Below the pieces are notes generated by a model. The model was not told the origin of the DNA and made no database searches. It saw nothing but the letters and a program-made list of their open reading frames with translations. Position numbers and translations under genes: made by a program. A stretch of DNA of 64,000 nt from Streptomyces sp. Sge12 (GTDB lineage: Bacteria; Actinomycetota; Actinomycetes; Streptomycetales; Streptomycetaceae): positions 6,686,501-6,750,500 of the forward strand of contig NZ_CP020555.1 of the NCBI RefSeq assembly GCF_002080455.1. Reading direction: 5' to 3'. Positions within the stretch are counted from its first letter, which is position 1, and each line of letters opens with the position of its first letter. Below are positions 10,301-19,241 of this stretch, piece by piece.

Positions 10301-12805
10301 GGGTACGGCCAGGGAGTCCGTACCGTGCCGGCGCGCCAGCACGGACAGGGCGCGGCCGGGGCCGGCCTCCAGCGTGGTGAGGCGCTGTCCGTCCAGGAGC
10401 CGGGCCAGAGCGGGCCCGAAGAGGACCGGGGTGGTGAGCTGCCCGGCCCAGAACGCCGGGTCCACGGCCTGCTCGTCGGTCAACGCCAGCCCCGTGGCGG
10501 CCGAGACCACCGGGATCCTCGGCGCGGACAGGGTCACCCCGTCGAAGGCCTCCAGGAACCGGTCGGCGGCCGGGGCCATGGCCGGGCTGTGGAAGGCGTG
10601 CGAGGTGGCGAGGCGCTTGGCCTGCACCCCGGCCCCGAGCAGCCGCTCCTCCAGCGCGGCGATCGCCTCCGTGGGCCCCGCGAGCACGCTCTGGCGGGGA
10701 CCGTTGACGGCGGCGAGCACGACACCGTCCGTGAGCAGCACACCGTCCGCGAGCAGCTCCCGCGCCTCCTGCTCGCCCAGGGACACCGCGAGCATCGAAC
10801 CGGCGGGCATGGCCTGCATGGCCTGCGCCCGCGCGGTGACCAGCCGCAGGCCGTCCTCCGGCCCGGTCACCCCGGCGACCACGGCGGCCACCAGCTCGCC
10901 GACGCTGTGGCCGAGCAGCGCCACGGGGGACACGCCCCAGGCCCGCCACATCGCGGCCAGCGAGATGCCGACCGAGGCCAGCAGCGGCTGCGCGTACTCG
11001 GTGCGACCGAGCAGTTCGCCGGCGTGCGGTCCGCGCCAGGCGGGTTCGAGGTCGAGGCCGAGCCCGGCCACCGTGTCGAGGCAGTGGCGCATCGTCTCGG
11101 TGAACACCGTGTCGTACCCCATCAGCCCGGCAGCCATCTCAGGGCGTTGGGAGCCCTGGCCCGGGAAGAGCAGCGCGACCGGGCGGGCCGCCGCCCCGTC
11201 CGCCGGGCGGATCACGCCGCGGCCCTCCGCGTCCGAGAGCAGGGTCACCGCCTCGCGGGCCGAGCCGGCGACGGCCGCACGGCGCTCCCGGTGGGCGGTC
11301 CGGCCGCTGCGCAGGGTGGTGACGGTGTCCACGAACCCGTCCTCGCCCCGCCAGGTGAGGTGGCGGGCGAGCCGCGTACGGACCTCCGCCTCGGCGGCCC
11401 CGGTACGCGCCGACCAGACCAGCAGCTCGGGGCCGTCGGCCGGGGTGCCGGGCCGGGCCGCGGGCCCCTGCTCCAGCAGCACGTGCGCGTTGGTGCCGCC
11501 CACGCCGAACGAACTCACGGCCGCGGTCCTGGGCCGCTCGCCCGGGACCGGCCACACGTCACGCCGGTTGACCACGCGGAAGGGCGTCGCGTCCAGGTTC
11601 AGTTTCGGGTTGGGCTCGGTGAAGTGCACCGTGGGCACCAGCTCGCCGTGTTCCAGGCACAGGACGGTCTTGATGAGGCCCGCGACCCCGGCAGCCGGAC
11701 CGAGGTGGCCGATGTTCGACTTCACCGAACCGAGCGCCACGGCGGCGGGGCCGAGCCCGCCGCCGTCGGCCAGGAACCGGTACGCCGAGGTGAGGGCCTC
11801 GATCTCGATGGAGTCGCCGATGTCCGTGCCGGTGCCGTGCGCCTCGACGTAGTCGACGTCCCCGGGCCCGAGTCCGGCGACGGTCATCGCCTCCACCACG
11901 GCCCGCATCTGCCCGTCCACGCCCGGCGCGCTGAAACTGACCCGGTCCGAGCCGTCGTTGGTGACGGCCGAACCGCGGATCACGGCGCGCACCGGGTCCC
12001 CGTCCGCCAGGGCGTCGGACAGCAGCTTGAGGACGATGACACCGCCGCCGTTGCCGAAGACCGTGCCGGTGGCCCTGGCGTCGAACGGACGGCACACGCC
12101 GTCCTGCGCGTAGATGCTGCCCGGCGCCCAGCGGTAGCCGTGCGCGTACGGCAGCTCGATCTCCGTGCCGCCCGCGAGCGCGACGTCGCACTCGCCCGAA
12201 CGCAGCGCCTCGCAGGCGAGGTGCACGGCCACCAGCGAGGTGGAGCAGGCGGTGGCCACGGACAGGGCGGGCCCGGTCAGGCCCAGCCGGTACGAGGCGG
12301 TGCTGGCGACGTAGTCGTTGTTGTTGTAGATGTCCAGGGACAGGGCGCCCGCGCGGGCCGCGAGTTCCTTGTTCGCGCGGATGTTGAACTCCGCGTACCG
12401 GTTGGACGCGGCCCCGCCGTACACGCCGACCGTGCCGGGCACGGCGAACGCGTCGTAGCCGGCGTCCTCCAGGGCGGTGTGCGCCAGCTCCAGGAAGAGC
12501 CGCTGCTGCGGGTCGCGCATGGAGGCCTCGCGCGGGGTCATCCCGAAGAACGCCGCGTCGAACCGGTCGGCGTCCGCCAGCAGCGGGATCCGCCGCACGT
12601 AGTGGGGGTCCGTGAGGTGCCGCTCCTCGACACCCGCGGCCCGCAACTCCTCGTCGGAGAGGGTGCTGAAGCAGTCCTCGCCCTCCGACAGGGCGCGCCA
12701 GAACTCCTCCAGGTTCCCCGCCCCGGGGAACCGTCCCGCCATACCGACGATCGCGATGGGCTCGGCGGTCTGTTCGTCCATGTCGTGCATCTCCGACGGG
12801 TTCAT
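7349..12805 (-). CDS. Type I polyketide synthase, order KS-AT-KR-DH-ACP
   Basis: 1818 residues from the ATG at 12805, which overlaps the NRPS stop (ATGA). KS occupies about 15-440 with Cys187 in TACSTSL and His motifs EAHGTGTD and KSNIGHLGPA. AT occupies about 545-850 with Ser634 in GHSVG and a HAFHS motif that usually means malonyl-CoA. A Pro/Ala/Gln linker follows. KR has TYLITGGFGGLGLA near 1165 and Tyr1313 in SADYAAANAF. DH has H1388 in HRFAGRAVLP, but the second motif reads LLDSATA, lacking the usual Gln/His. The ACP has Ser1774 in GGDSLS. KR before DH reverses the common modular order. There is no thioesterase domain. It is fed by the upstream NRPS and followed by a type II thioesterase. 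Confidence 0.9.
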   Translation of the reverse strand: MNPSEMHDMDEQTAEPIAIVGMAGRFPGAGNLEEFWRALSEGEDCFSTLSDEELRAAGVEERHLTDPHYVRRIPLLADADRFDAAFFGMTPREASMRDPQQRLFLELAHTALEDAGYDAFAVPGTVGVYGGAASNRYAEFNIRANKELAARAGALSLDIYNNNDYVASTASYRLGLTGPALSVATACSTSLVAVHLACEALRSGECDVALAGGTEIELPYAHGYRWAPGSIYAQDGVCRPFDARATGTVFGNGGGVIVLKLLSDALADGDPVRAVIRGSAVTNDGSDRVSFSAPGVDGQMRAVVEAMTVAGLGPGDVDYVEAHGTGTDIGDSIEIEALTSAYRFLADGGGLGPAAVALGSVKSNIGHLGPAAGVAGLIKTVLCLEHGELVPTVHFTEPNPKLNLDATPFRVVNRRDVWPVPGERPRTAAVSSFGVGGTNAHVLLEQGPAARPGTPADGPELLVWSARTGAAEAEVRTRLARHLTWRGEDGFVDTVTTLRSGRTAHRERRAAVAGSAREAVTLLSDAEGRGVIRPADGAAARPVALLFPGQGSQRPEMAAGLMGYDTVFTETMRHCLDTVAGLGLDLEPAWRGPHAGELLGRTEYAQPLLASVGISLAAMWRAWGVSPVALLGHSVGELVAAVVAGVTGPEDGLRLVTARAQAMQAMPAGSMLAVSLGEQEARELLADGVLLTDGVVLAAVNGPRQSVLAGPTEAIAALEERLLGAGVQAKRLATSHAFHSPAMAPAADRFLEAFDGVTLSAPRIPVVSAATGLALTDEQAVDPAFWAGQLTTPVLFGPALARLLDGQRLTTLEAGPGRALSVLARRHGTDSLAVPGLGPAGSDREAVLAAAGALWTEGHDLRWEAVGPARPAHRISLPAYPYQRERHWISPPAPEAQQPQTAAPGPEQPGQPERSGAREQAPAVAQSAPAPQSAPEAVPATGAAPALSPLSVMRWEELPTGTRPPRHRSSVALALLPQDPDAARQVTAVLGRAGHRVVPARPDTLRSVLDGLLSRGEEPAVYVHALAAQPWPEATPDTVEEQAAAGVESAYALVKAVVRQSRLRQPARFLLLAAQAADVSGGERVNPAKAALAGLARTVPLEVPGAQCMLLDVSPGTDEDLITQQVQEPQWPAVVALRGDRRWVPVEVPIPHEPATEPPVRPGGTYLITGGFGGLGLAVARGLAETGLAPTLVLVGRSGLTDAAAEEVAGLEQLGATVLAERGDVTDEESVRALVERVESTAGQIHGVLHAAGLPGEGMIAFRTPEQVRAVLWPKLLGTLVLERVFADRPRLDFFTSFSSRASISGLVGSADYAAANAFLDAHAAVSRQRCVSVNWPSWASVGMAARSTVDPGSGEPLSAWTAEQRRAPEGLVHEEELSEKDWELDEHRFAGRAVLPGTGHLDLVVRAARELCPQLAGVPVSLGEVVFRRPLFVDGTQRVRVVLEPRGGDTWAFSVRTGSTVHCDGRIGAAAGPAAPEVDLAAVAARMTESVDASGAGDLAELGPHWLNVTALRRGADEQLGSLALDERFRAEAATRPLHPALLDSATALTRRREDAHHLPLLYGTVTVYRDLPGEFTSHVRHVRGGGDSGVLVSDIDLVGPDGVVAVAVRGFTMRRVEGNPFGAGSAEEQPATEPAEPVDAADAADAAAGLPASDGIPPGEGVALLFDVLSGRPARQVTVRPYRDGAPLAPETVRAPLSAAPATAPATPTATAPATAPPAPEPAAVPAVPVPAAPGGGSDRDLAGMLEETWRAALGMGSIDHGADFFDLGGDSLSAVGLIAEVRDRLGVELSIGMIFEFPTISALAAELARQAGGAR

Positions 12806-15800
12806 CGCTGGGTCCTCTTCTGGTCGTTCAGGCGTCGGCGGACCGACCGCCGTGCGGCGGCCGTGCCGCTCGACGCGGCGGCCGCACCCGCCGGTGTCGT
12901 GTACCGGGCCGCCGTGGGCGCCGCGGTGCCCGGCGCGGCGGAGCCGGCACCGCTCAGGTGCCGGGCGAGCAGCCGGGGGTTGGGGAACCGGAACAGGTCC
13001 ACGACCTCCACGTCCAGGCCCCGCGCCCGCAGCCGTGCGTGCATCCGCAGCAGCGACAGCGAGGTGAGACCGGAGTCGAAGAAGTTCGTGCCCGTGTCCA
13101 GCGGGTCGGGCGAGCCGAGCCCGTCGTCCCGTGCGCCGGCCCCCGTGCCGAGCTGTTCCCGCAGGGCGTCCACGATCACGTCCTCGGTGGCCGAGGCCAC
13201 CGGTGCGGCCGCCGGTTCCTCCGGGACCAGGGCGGCCGCGGCCGCGCGGACGTCGACCTTCCCGTTGCGGTCGAGCGGGAGCTCGTCCAGGACGACGATC
13301 CGGCCCGGCACCGCCCACCCGGGCAGTACGGAGCCCAGCTCGTGGCGCAGCTCCTCCGCGAGCACCGGGCTCGCGCCGGGGGCCGCGACGAAGGCGGTGA
13401 TCTCCGTACCGGAGACGACCGCGACGCACTGCGCCACCGCCGCGTGCGCACGCAATGCGGCCTCGATCTCGGCCGGTTCGAGGCGATGCCCGCCGACCGA
13501 GACCTGGCGGTCGCGGCGTCCGGCGAACTCGATCAGCCCGTCGGGCGTGTACCGGCCGAGGTCGCCGGTGCGGTACGTCGACACCCCCGGCCGACCGTAC
13601 GGATCGGGCCCGAAGGGGGAGGGGTCCTGCACCGGGCTGGTGCCGAGCGCCATCCCCCGGCCGCGGACCACGATCTCCCCGAGCTGTCCGACGCCCGCGC
13701 CCTCGATCACCAGTTCGCGCCAGGGGCTGTGGGCCGCCAGCGGCACGCCCGCCCGGTCGCGCCGCCGTCGCTCGGGGTCGCGGGCCGGGTCGCGCCAGCG
13801 CAGCCAGGAGCTCAACTGCGGGGTCTCGGTGGACCCGTAGCCGTGGTGGATCTCCGCGGCGGGGGCGGCCCGCCGCAGTTCCCGGGCCACCGGGTCGGTG
13901 AGCAGCGCCCCGGAGAGCACCACGTGCCGGAGCCGGTCGAGCCGCCTGCCCGAGGCGACCGCGGCCGACGCGAGCAGCCGGGCCAGGCCCGGGGTGGCGT
14001 GCACGGCCGTGATCCGGTGTTCCAGCAGCAGGTCGACGAGAGCCCCGGGTTCGGTGCCCGCGGCCGGCAGGTGCAGGGCGGCGCCGCTGGTCAGCGGGAC
14101 GAGGATGTCGCGCAGCACCGGGTCGTGCCCCGGCGCCGACAGCATCAGGAAGCGGTCGTCGGGCCCGGTCCCGAACGTCTCGCGGTACCAGTGCAGGGCC
14201 TCGGGCAGGGCCTCGCGCGGCGCGAACACCACGCTCGGCTCCCCGGTGGTGCCCGAGGTGCACAGGGCGTGCCCCCAGTCGAGCGGTACGGCCCCCGTGG
14301 CCGGACGCGGCAGGGAGGGCCCGGTCAGGACCGGCACCGGCCAGTCGGCGCCGTCGCCGGTGAGCACCGCCTCGGCGCCGGACCCGGAGAGCGCGGCGAG
14401 CTGCCGCCGGGCCGGCAGGGCCGCGTCCACCAGCGCGACCGAGCACCCGGCCCGCCAGGCCGCCAGGAGTTCGACGACGGTGGCGGGGGACCGGTCGCCC
14501 GGCAGCAGTACGGCGTGCCCCGACCAGCCGGCCCCGCCCAGGGCGGCCGCGCGCGCCTCCACCCGGTCGCGCAGTTCCCCGTACGTCAGCCGGCCGCCGG
14601 GGAAGCGGAGCGCCACCCGGTCGGTGTGCAGCGCGGCGGCCCGCCCGAAGGCCTCGGCCACGCTCGGCAGGGCCGGCTGCGGGGCCGGCTCCGCGGGCGG
14701 CCGGTCGCCGCCGAGCAGCCAACCGGTGGGCGCCCGGCCGAGGTCGGCGGGCGCCTCCCGCAGGAGCCGGACGACCTGGCCGAGCAGGTGCCCGGCGGTC
14801 TCCGCGTCGAAGACGTCGCGGGCGTGCACCAGTTGGAGCCGGTAGCCCGACTCGCCGTCCCGGTGCAGGTACAGGCCCAGGTCGAACAGGGAGCCGGTGG
14901 TGCCCGGTTCCACCGCAGCGGCCGGCACCCCGTCGAACGCGGGGGCGGGAGCGGCGTGCGTGAGGTCGTTGAACCAGATCTGGTACAGCGGGTTGCGGCT
15001 CAGGTTGCGGGGCAGGCCCAGCGCCCGGACGATCTCCTCGAAGTCCGCCCCGGCGTGCCCGTGGGCGTCGATCATCGTGTCGGACACCTGGCGGACCAGC
15101 GCGGAGAAGCTCTCCGCGGCCGCCACGCCGACCCGGACCGGCAGGGTGTCCACCAGGAACCCGATCACGTCCTCACTGGGGCCTCCGTCGCGGGAGGACC
15201 ACGGGACGCCGACGACGATCTCCTCCTGCCCGCTCCACGAGGTGAGCACGGTGGTGAAGGCCGCGAGCACCACGGCGACGGGAGTGACCCCGATACGCCG
15301 TGCCACCTCGTCGAGGAGCCGGGCGTCGGCCCCGCCCAGGGCGGACTCGACGGCGCCCCCCTCGAAGGTGGTGACGGCCGGACGGCGTGCCTGGAAGGGC
15401 AGCCCGTGCGTGCGCGGGGCGTCGCGCAGCCGGTCCACCCAGTACGCGAGGTGTGCCCGCTGCTCGTCGGGGTCCTCCCGGGCGGCCCGCTCCACCAGCA
15501 GGTCACCGAAGTGCGGCGGCTCGCCGGAGGGCGCGGACCCGTCGTAGGCGGCGGCCAGCTCCGCGAGGAAGACGTCCACCGAGCGCTGGTCGGCGATCGC
15601 GTGGTGCAGGACGGCGACCAGCAGGCCGTCGCCGTCCGCACCCCGCGTGTGCACGACCCGCAGCAGCGGCGCGCGGTCGATCGGCAGCGGTACGGCCGCG
15701 GCCTCGGCGGCCAGCGCACGGCACCGGTCCGCGGTCAGCGCCCCGTCCACCACCTGCGTCTCCAGCGGCGGTTCGAAGTGCTCGGCGACCGCCTGGTAGG

Positions 15801-17910
15801 GGCCCGACGCGTCGCCGACGACGGCGGTCCGCAGGGACTCGTGCCGTTGGATCACGAGTGCCAGGGCCGCGCGCAGCCGCTCCGTGTCGAGGCCGCCTGG
15901 GACGCGTACGGCGGCGACCACGTTGTAGGCGCTCAGCCGCGGGTAGAGCTGTTCCATCAGCCACAGTCGGCGTTGCCCGCCGGAGACGGGCGCGCGGGCC
16001 GGGTCGGGCCGCCGGGCCGGGGTGCCGCCGGCGCCGTCGCCCGCCCCGGGCGCGGTGGCCGTGACCGTACGGCGGCGCAGCGCGGCCAGGGTGATCCGCT
16101 CGCGCAGCAGCTCCGCGAGGGTGATCCGCACGCCGTAGGAGCGCAGGAGTTCGCCGCGCAGCCGGACGGCGGCGAGACTGTGGCCGCCGAGCGCGAGGAA
16201 GTCGGCGTCCTCGTCGACGGTGTCGACCCCGAGCACTTCCGCCCACAGCCGGGCCAGCGGGTCGCCCGCGGCGGCCGGGGCGTCGGCGCGGGGCGCGAGG
16301 AGTCCGGCGGCCCGCTGCCGCAGCAGTACCCGGTCCTGCTTGCCGCTGCGGGTCAGCGGCATCGCGTCCAGGGCCACGAAATGCGTGGGGACGTACGCGG
16401 AGGGCAGCCGGGCCGCGACATGGGCGCGGCACTCCTCCTGCCAGGGGGCCGGGCCGCCGTCCTGCGCCGCGTCCCGCTCGGCGGCGGTCCAGTCCGCCGC
16501 CCCGTGCGGCCGGACGAAGGCGACCAGGCGGGGCGCCCCGTCGCCGGCGACGACCACGGCGCACTCGTCGACCGCGGGGTGCTCGCGCAGGACGCTCTCG
16601 ACCTCCCCGGGCTCCACGCGCACGCCCCGGATCTTGACCTGCTCGTCGATCCGGCCCAGGTAGCGGATCTGGCCGTCCACGACCCGTACGAGGTCGCCGG
16701 TCCGGTAGACGCGGTCCAGGCCGCTGCCCTCGGGGGCGGGGACGAACACCCGCTCCGTCAGGTCCGGGCGACCGAGGTAGCCGAGCGCCAGCGGCACGCC
16801 GCCGATGGCCAGTTCACCGCTCTCCCCGTCCGGGACGGACCTGCCCTGCCGGTCCAGCACCAGCAGCGTGCAGTTGTCGACGGCCTGCCCGATGGGTACG
16901 TCGTCGATCAGCGCGGGGTCCTCGGGGCTGTCCCAGTAGGTGACCTCGATCGAGGCCTCCGTGGGGCCGTAGAGATTGTGCAGCCGGGCGGGCAGCGTCT
17001 TGACGCAGGCCCGCGCCAGCGCGGCCGGGAGCGCCTCCCCGCTGCAGAACACGTGCCGCAGGCCGGTGCAGTCGGCGGCGTTCGGCCAGCGCAGGAACTC
17101 GTCGAGCATGGACGGCACGAAGTGGCAGACGGTGACCCGGTGTTCGGTCACGGTCTGCATGATCGCGGCGGGGTCCGCGTGCTCACCGGGGGCGAGCAGG
17201 ACCAGTCGCGCGCCGACGGTGAGCGGCCAGTAGATCTCCCAGCCGGACACGTCGAAGGTGTACGGGGTCTTCTGCAGGACGCGGTCCTCGGGAGTCAGCC
17301 CGTAGTGGCGCTGCCCCCACAGCAGCCGATTGGTGACCCCGCCGCTGGGCACGACGACGCCCTTGGGCGTGCCGGTGGAGCCCGAGGTGAAGATGATGTT
17401 GACGGGCTGGTCGGCGGCGACCGGCCGCAGCGGGCCGGGCACGAAGGCCGCGTCGGGATCGGCGGACAGCGGCTCCACGTCCAGCAGGGCGACGCCGGCC
17501 GGCCCCCGCCAGCCGGCCAGCGCTCCGGTGGTGCCCACCACCAGGTCCGGCCGGGCGGTGTCCAGGATCAGCGCGAGCCGCTCGGCCGACTCGTCGGTGG
17601 CCAGTGGCAGATAGGGCAGTCCGGCCTTGAGCACGCCGAGCAGCGCGGCCACCATGTGCGGTCCGCGCTGCGCCAGCACCGCCACGGGCCGGTCCTCGGG
17701 CAGGTCGCGGCGCAGCAGTTCGGCGGCGAGGCGGTCGGAGACCTCCTCCAGGCGGCGGTAGGTCCAGGTCTCCCCGGCGCCGGCGCAGGCCACGGCGTCG
17801 GGTGTGCGCTCGCTCGCGCCCCGGATCAGGCCCGGGATTCCGTAGGGCGCGGAATGGTCCACGGTCGGGCCGCGCAGGGCCCGGACCGACTGGTCGGGAT
17901 GGTGGTTCAT
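12802..17910 (-). CDS. Two-module NRPS, A-T-C-A-T
   Basis: 1702 residues from the ATG at 17910, which has a GGGGGA site. A1 spans about 20-530. Reading the specificity positions by eye gives D-V-W-H-F-S-L-I-E-(K), very near known serine codes. T1 has Ser578 in LGGHSLAA. The C domain (about 650-1080) keeps HHAIADQ near residue 768. A2 (about 1090-1570) is divergent: the first core segment is GHDPVLRD, and the code reads roughly D-P-R-H-V-S-G-Q-L, which I do not recognise. T2 has Ser1617 in SGLTSLS. There is no initiating C domain, so A1 looks like a loading module. The product is probably passed to the adjoining PKS. Confidence 0.9.
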   Translation of the reverse strand: MNHHPDQSVRALRGPTVDHSAPYGIPGLIRGASERTPDAVACAGAGETWTYRRLEEVSDRLAAELLRRDLPEDRPVAVLAQRGPHMVAALLGVLKAGLPYLPLATDESAERLALILDTARPDLVVGTTGALAGWRGPAGVALLDVEPLSADPDAAFVPGPLRPVAADQPVNIIFTSGSTGTPKGVVVPSGGVTNRLLWGQRHYGLTPEDRVLQKTPYTFDVSGWEIYWPLTVGARLVLLAPGEHADPAAIMQTVTEHRVTVCHFVPSMLDEFLRWPNAADCTGLRHVFCSGEALPAALARACVKTLPARLHNLYGPTEASIEVTYWDSPEDPALIDDVPIGQAVDNCTLLVLDRQGRSVPDGESGELAIGGVPLALGYLGRPDLTERVFVPAPEGSGLDRVYRTGDLVRVVDGQIRYLGRIDEQVKIRGVRVEPGEVESVLREHPAVDECAVVVAGDGAPRLVAFVRPHGAADWTAAERDAAQDGGPAPWQEECRAHVAARLPSAYVPTHFVALDAMPLTRSGKQDRVLLRQRAAGLLAPRADAPAAAGDPLARLWAEVLGVDTVDEDADFLALGGHSLAAVRLRGELLRSYGVRITLAELLRERITLAALRRRTVTATAPGAGDGAGGTPARRPDPARAPVSGGQRRLWLMEQLYPRLSAYNVVAAVRVPGGLDTERLRAALALVIQRHESLRTAVVGDASGPYQAVAEHFEPPLETQVVDGALTADRCRALAAEAAAVPLPIDRAPLLRVVHTRGADGDGLLVAVLHHAIADQRSVDVFLAELAAAYDGSAPSGEPPHFGDLLVERAAREDPDEQRAHLAYWVDRLRDAPRTHGLPFQARRPAVTTFEGGAVESALGGADARLLDEVARRIGVTPVAVVLAAFTTVLTSWSGQEEIVVGVPWSSRDGGPSEDVIGFLVDTLPVRVGVAAAESFSALVRQVSDTMIDAHGHAGADFEEIVRALGLPRNLSRNPLYQIWFNDLTHAAPAPAFDGVPAAAVEPGTTGSLFDLGLYLHRDGESGYRLQLVHARDVFDAETAGHLLGQVVRLLREAPADLGRAPTGWLLGGDRPPAEPAPQPALPSVAEAFGRAAALHTDRVALRFPGGRLTYGELRDRVEARAAALGGAGWSGHAVLLPGDRSPATVVELLAAWRAGCSVALVDAALPARRQLAALSGSGAEAVLTGDGADWPVPVLTGPSLPRPATGAVPLDWGHALCTSGTTGEPSVVFAPREALPEALHWYRETFGTGPDDRFLMLSAPGHDPVLRDILVPLTSGAALHLPAAGTEPGALVDLLLEHRITAVHATPGLARLLASAAVASGRRLDRLRHVVLSGALLTDPVARELRRAAPAAEIHHGYGSTETPQLSSWLRWRDPARDPERRRRDRAGVPLAAHSPWRELVIEGAGVGQLGEIVVRGRGMALGTSPVQDPSPFGPDPYGRPGVSTYRTGDLGRYTPDGLIEFAGRRDRQVSVGGHRLEPAEIEAALRAHAAVAQCVAVVSGTEITAFVAAPGASPVLAEELRHELGSVLPGWAVPGRIVVLDELPLDRNGKVDVRAAAAALVPEEPAAAPVASATEDVIVDALREQLGTGAGARDDGLGSPDPLDTGTNFFDSGLTSLSLLRMHARLRARGLDVEVVDLFRFPNPRLLARHLSGAGSAAPGTAAPTAARYTTPAGAAAASSGTAAARRSVRRRLNDQKRTQR

Positions 17911-17974
17911 GCCGGATGTTCCCCCGTGTGTGATGGTGTGAAAGGGTCGGCCGATGCAGGTGGGGCGGCGGTGG

Positions 17975-19192
17975 TCAGGCGCGCCAGGCGGAGACCACGT
18001 CGAGCGCCTGTTCCACATTCAGCCGGGGGTCGCACAGCGGTCTGCTCCGGCCGGCGAGCCCGGACATGCCCTCGGCGTCGAGGACGCACTCCAGCACCCG
18101 GTCGGGGGTGGCCTCCAGGTGGAGCCCCCCGGCGGTGCCGCGGCCCGACTCCACCGCGTCCAGGAAGCCCTCGATTTCCTGGACCATCTCCTCGACGAGG
18201 CGGGTCTTGCGGCCGTCCGGGGCGGTCACGGTGTTCCCGTGCATCGGGTCGCACATCCAGACCACCGGATGCCCGGCCCGGCGTACGGCCCCGACGAGGG
18301 CGGGGAGGTTCTGCCGTACCCGGCCGGCGCCCTGGCGGGCGATCAGGGTGAGCCGGCCGGGCCGGCGCTCCGGGTCGAGCAGCCTGCACAGTTCGAGCAG
18401 TTCGGCGGGGGTCGTCGTCGGCCCGACCTTGCAGGCCACCGGGTTCTCCACCACGGAGAGCAGGCGCACATGGGCCCCGCCGGCGGAGCGGGTGCGCTCG
18501 CCGAGCCAGGGCCAGTGCGTGGACGTCAGGAACGCCCGGCCCGGCCCGTCGCCCCGGATCAGCGGGAGCTCGTAGTCCAGGACGAGCGCCTCGTGGCTGG
18601 TCCAGGTGTTCCGGAAGTCCCATCCGGTGTCCGTGCGCAGGCTCTCGAACACCGCGTGCGCGGCCCGGTAGCAGTCCACGAGCCGGCGCGGGTCGTGGGC
18701 GCGGGCCGCCGCGTCCGGCTCCGGCCGGTTCACCATGTGGCCGCGGAACACCGGCAGTTCACGGTCCCCGTGGCGCTCCGTAGGCCGGGAGCGCGGCTTG
18801 GCGTACTGGCCGGCCATGCGGCCCACCCGGACCGTCGGCCGCCCGGTGATCTCCGACAGCGCCGAGGCGAGGACATCGAGCATGCGGACCTTGGCGCCCA
18901 CCGCCTCGGGCGTACTGTCGGCCGGGTCCTCGGCGCAGTCCCCGGCCTGCAGGATGCTCACGTTCCCCTGCGCGGCCTCGGCGATCAGGAGGCCGAAGCG
19001 GCTGATGTCGCGGGGGCCGACCAGTCCCGGGGCTGTGCGCAGCTCCCCGACGACCGGGCCGAGTTCGGGGTGCTCGGCCCAGTCGGGCTGCTGGGCCGCC
19101 GGCAGCGCGGCGATGTGCTCCAGTGCGTCGGCCGGGTACGGTTCCCCCGCGTACCAGCCCGGTTTGTCGATCAGAGATATGCCGTGCGGCAT
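17975..19192 (-). CDS. Class II DAHP synthase (secondary-metabolite copy)
   Basis: 405 residues. It condenses erythrose 4-phosphate with phosphoenolpyruvate, the first shikimate step. Class II features include the opening WAEHPEL region, LQAGDCAED, RVGRMAGQYAKPRS, the metal Cys/His segment, CKVGPTTTP and MCDPMHGNT. Such extra copies, as in phenazine clusters (PhzC), boost chorismate for a specialised product. Here the chorismate user is the PabAB fusion 12 kb upstream on the same strand. It lies 49 bp after the MFS stop with a strong AGGGGGAT site, and 64 bp before the NRPS. Confidence 0.92.
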   Translation of the reverse strand: MPHGISLIDKPGWYAGEPYPADALEHIAALPAAQQPDWAEHPELGPVVGELRTAPGLVGPRDISRFGLLIAEAAQGNVSILQAGDCAEDPADSTPEAVGAKVRMLDVLASALSEITGRPTVRVGRMAGQYAKPRSRPTERHGDRELPVFRGHMVNRPEPDAAARAHDPRRLVDCYRAAHAVFESLRTDTGWDFRNTWTSHEALVLDYELPLIRGDGPGRAFLTSTHWPWLGERTRSAGGAHVRLLSVVENPVACKVGPTTTPAELLELCRLLDPERRPGRLTLIARQGAGRVRQNLPALVGAVRRAGHPVVWMCDPMHGNTVTAPDGRKTRLVEEMVQEIEGFLDAVESGRGTAGGLHLEATPDRVLECVLDAEGMSGLAGRSRPLCDPRLNVEQALDVVSAWRA

Positions 19193-19241
19193 GGTGATCC
19201 CCCTGTGTGCGGTGCTGTTCCCGCTGTCGGTGCGATGGTGG

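Noticed and set aside
7517..13840. A 2107-codon open frame on the plus strand across the PKS
   Set aside because: It is rich in Gly, Arg, His and Pro without any domain motif and lies antisense to a clear PKS. GC-rich third positions keep the opposite frame open.
12958..18351. A 1797-codon open frame on the plus strand across the NRPS
   Set aside because: Antisense shadow of the NRPS; low-complexity composition and no recognisable fold.
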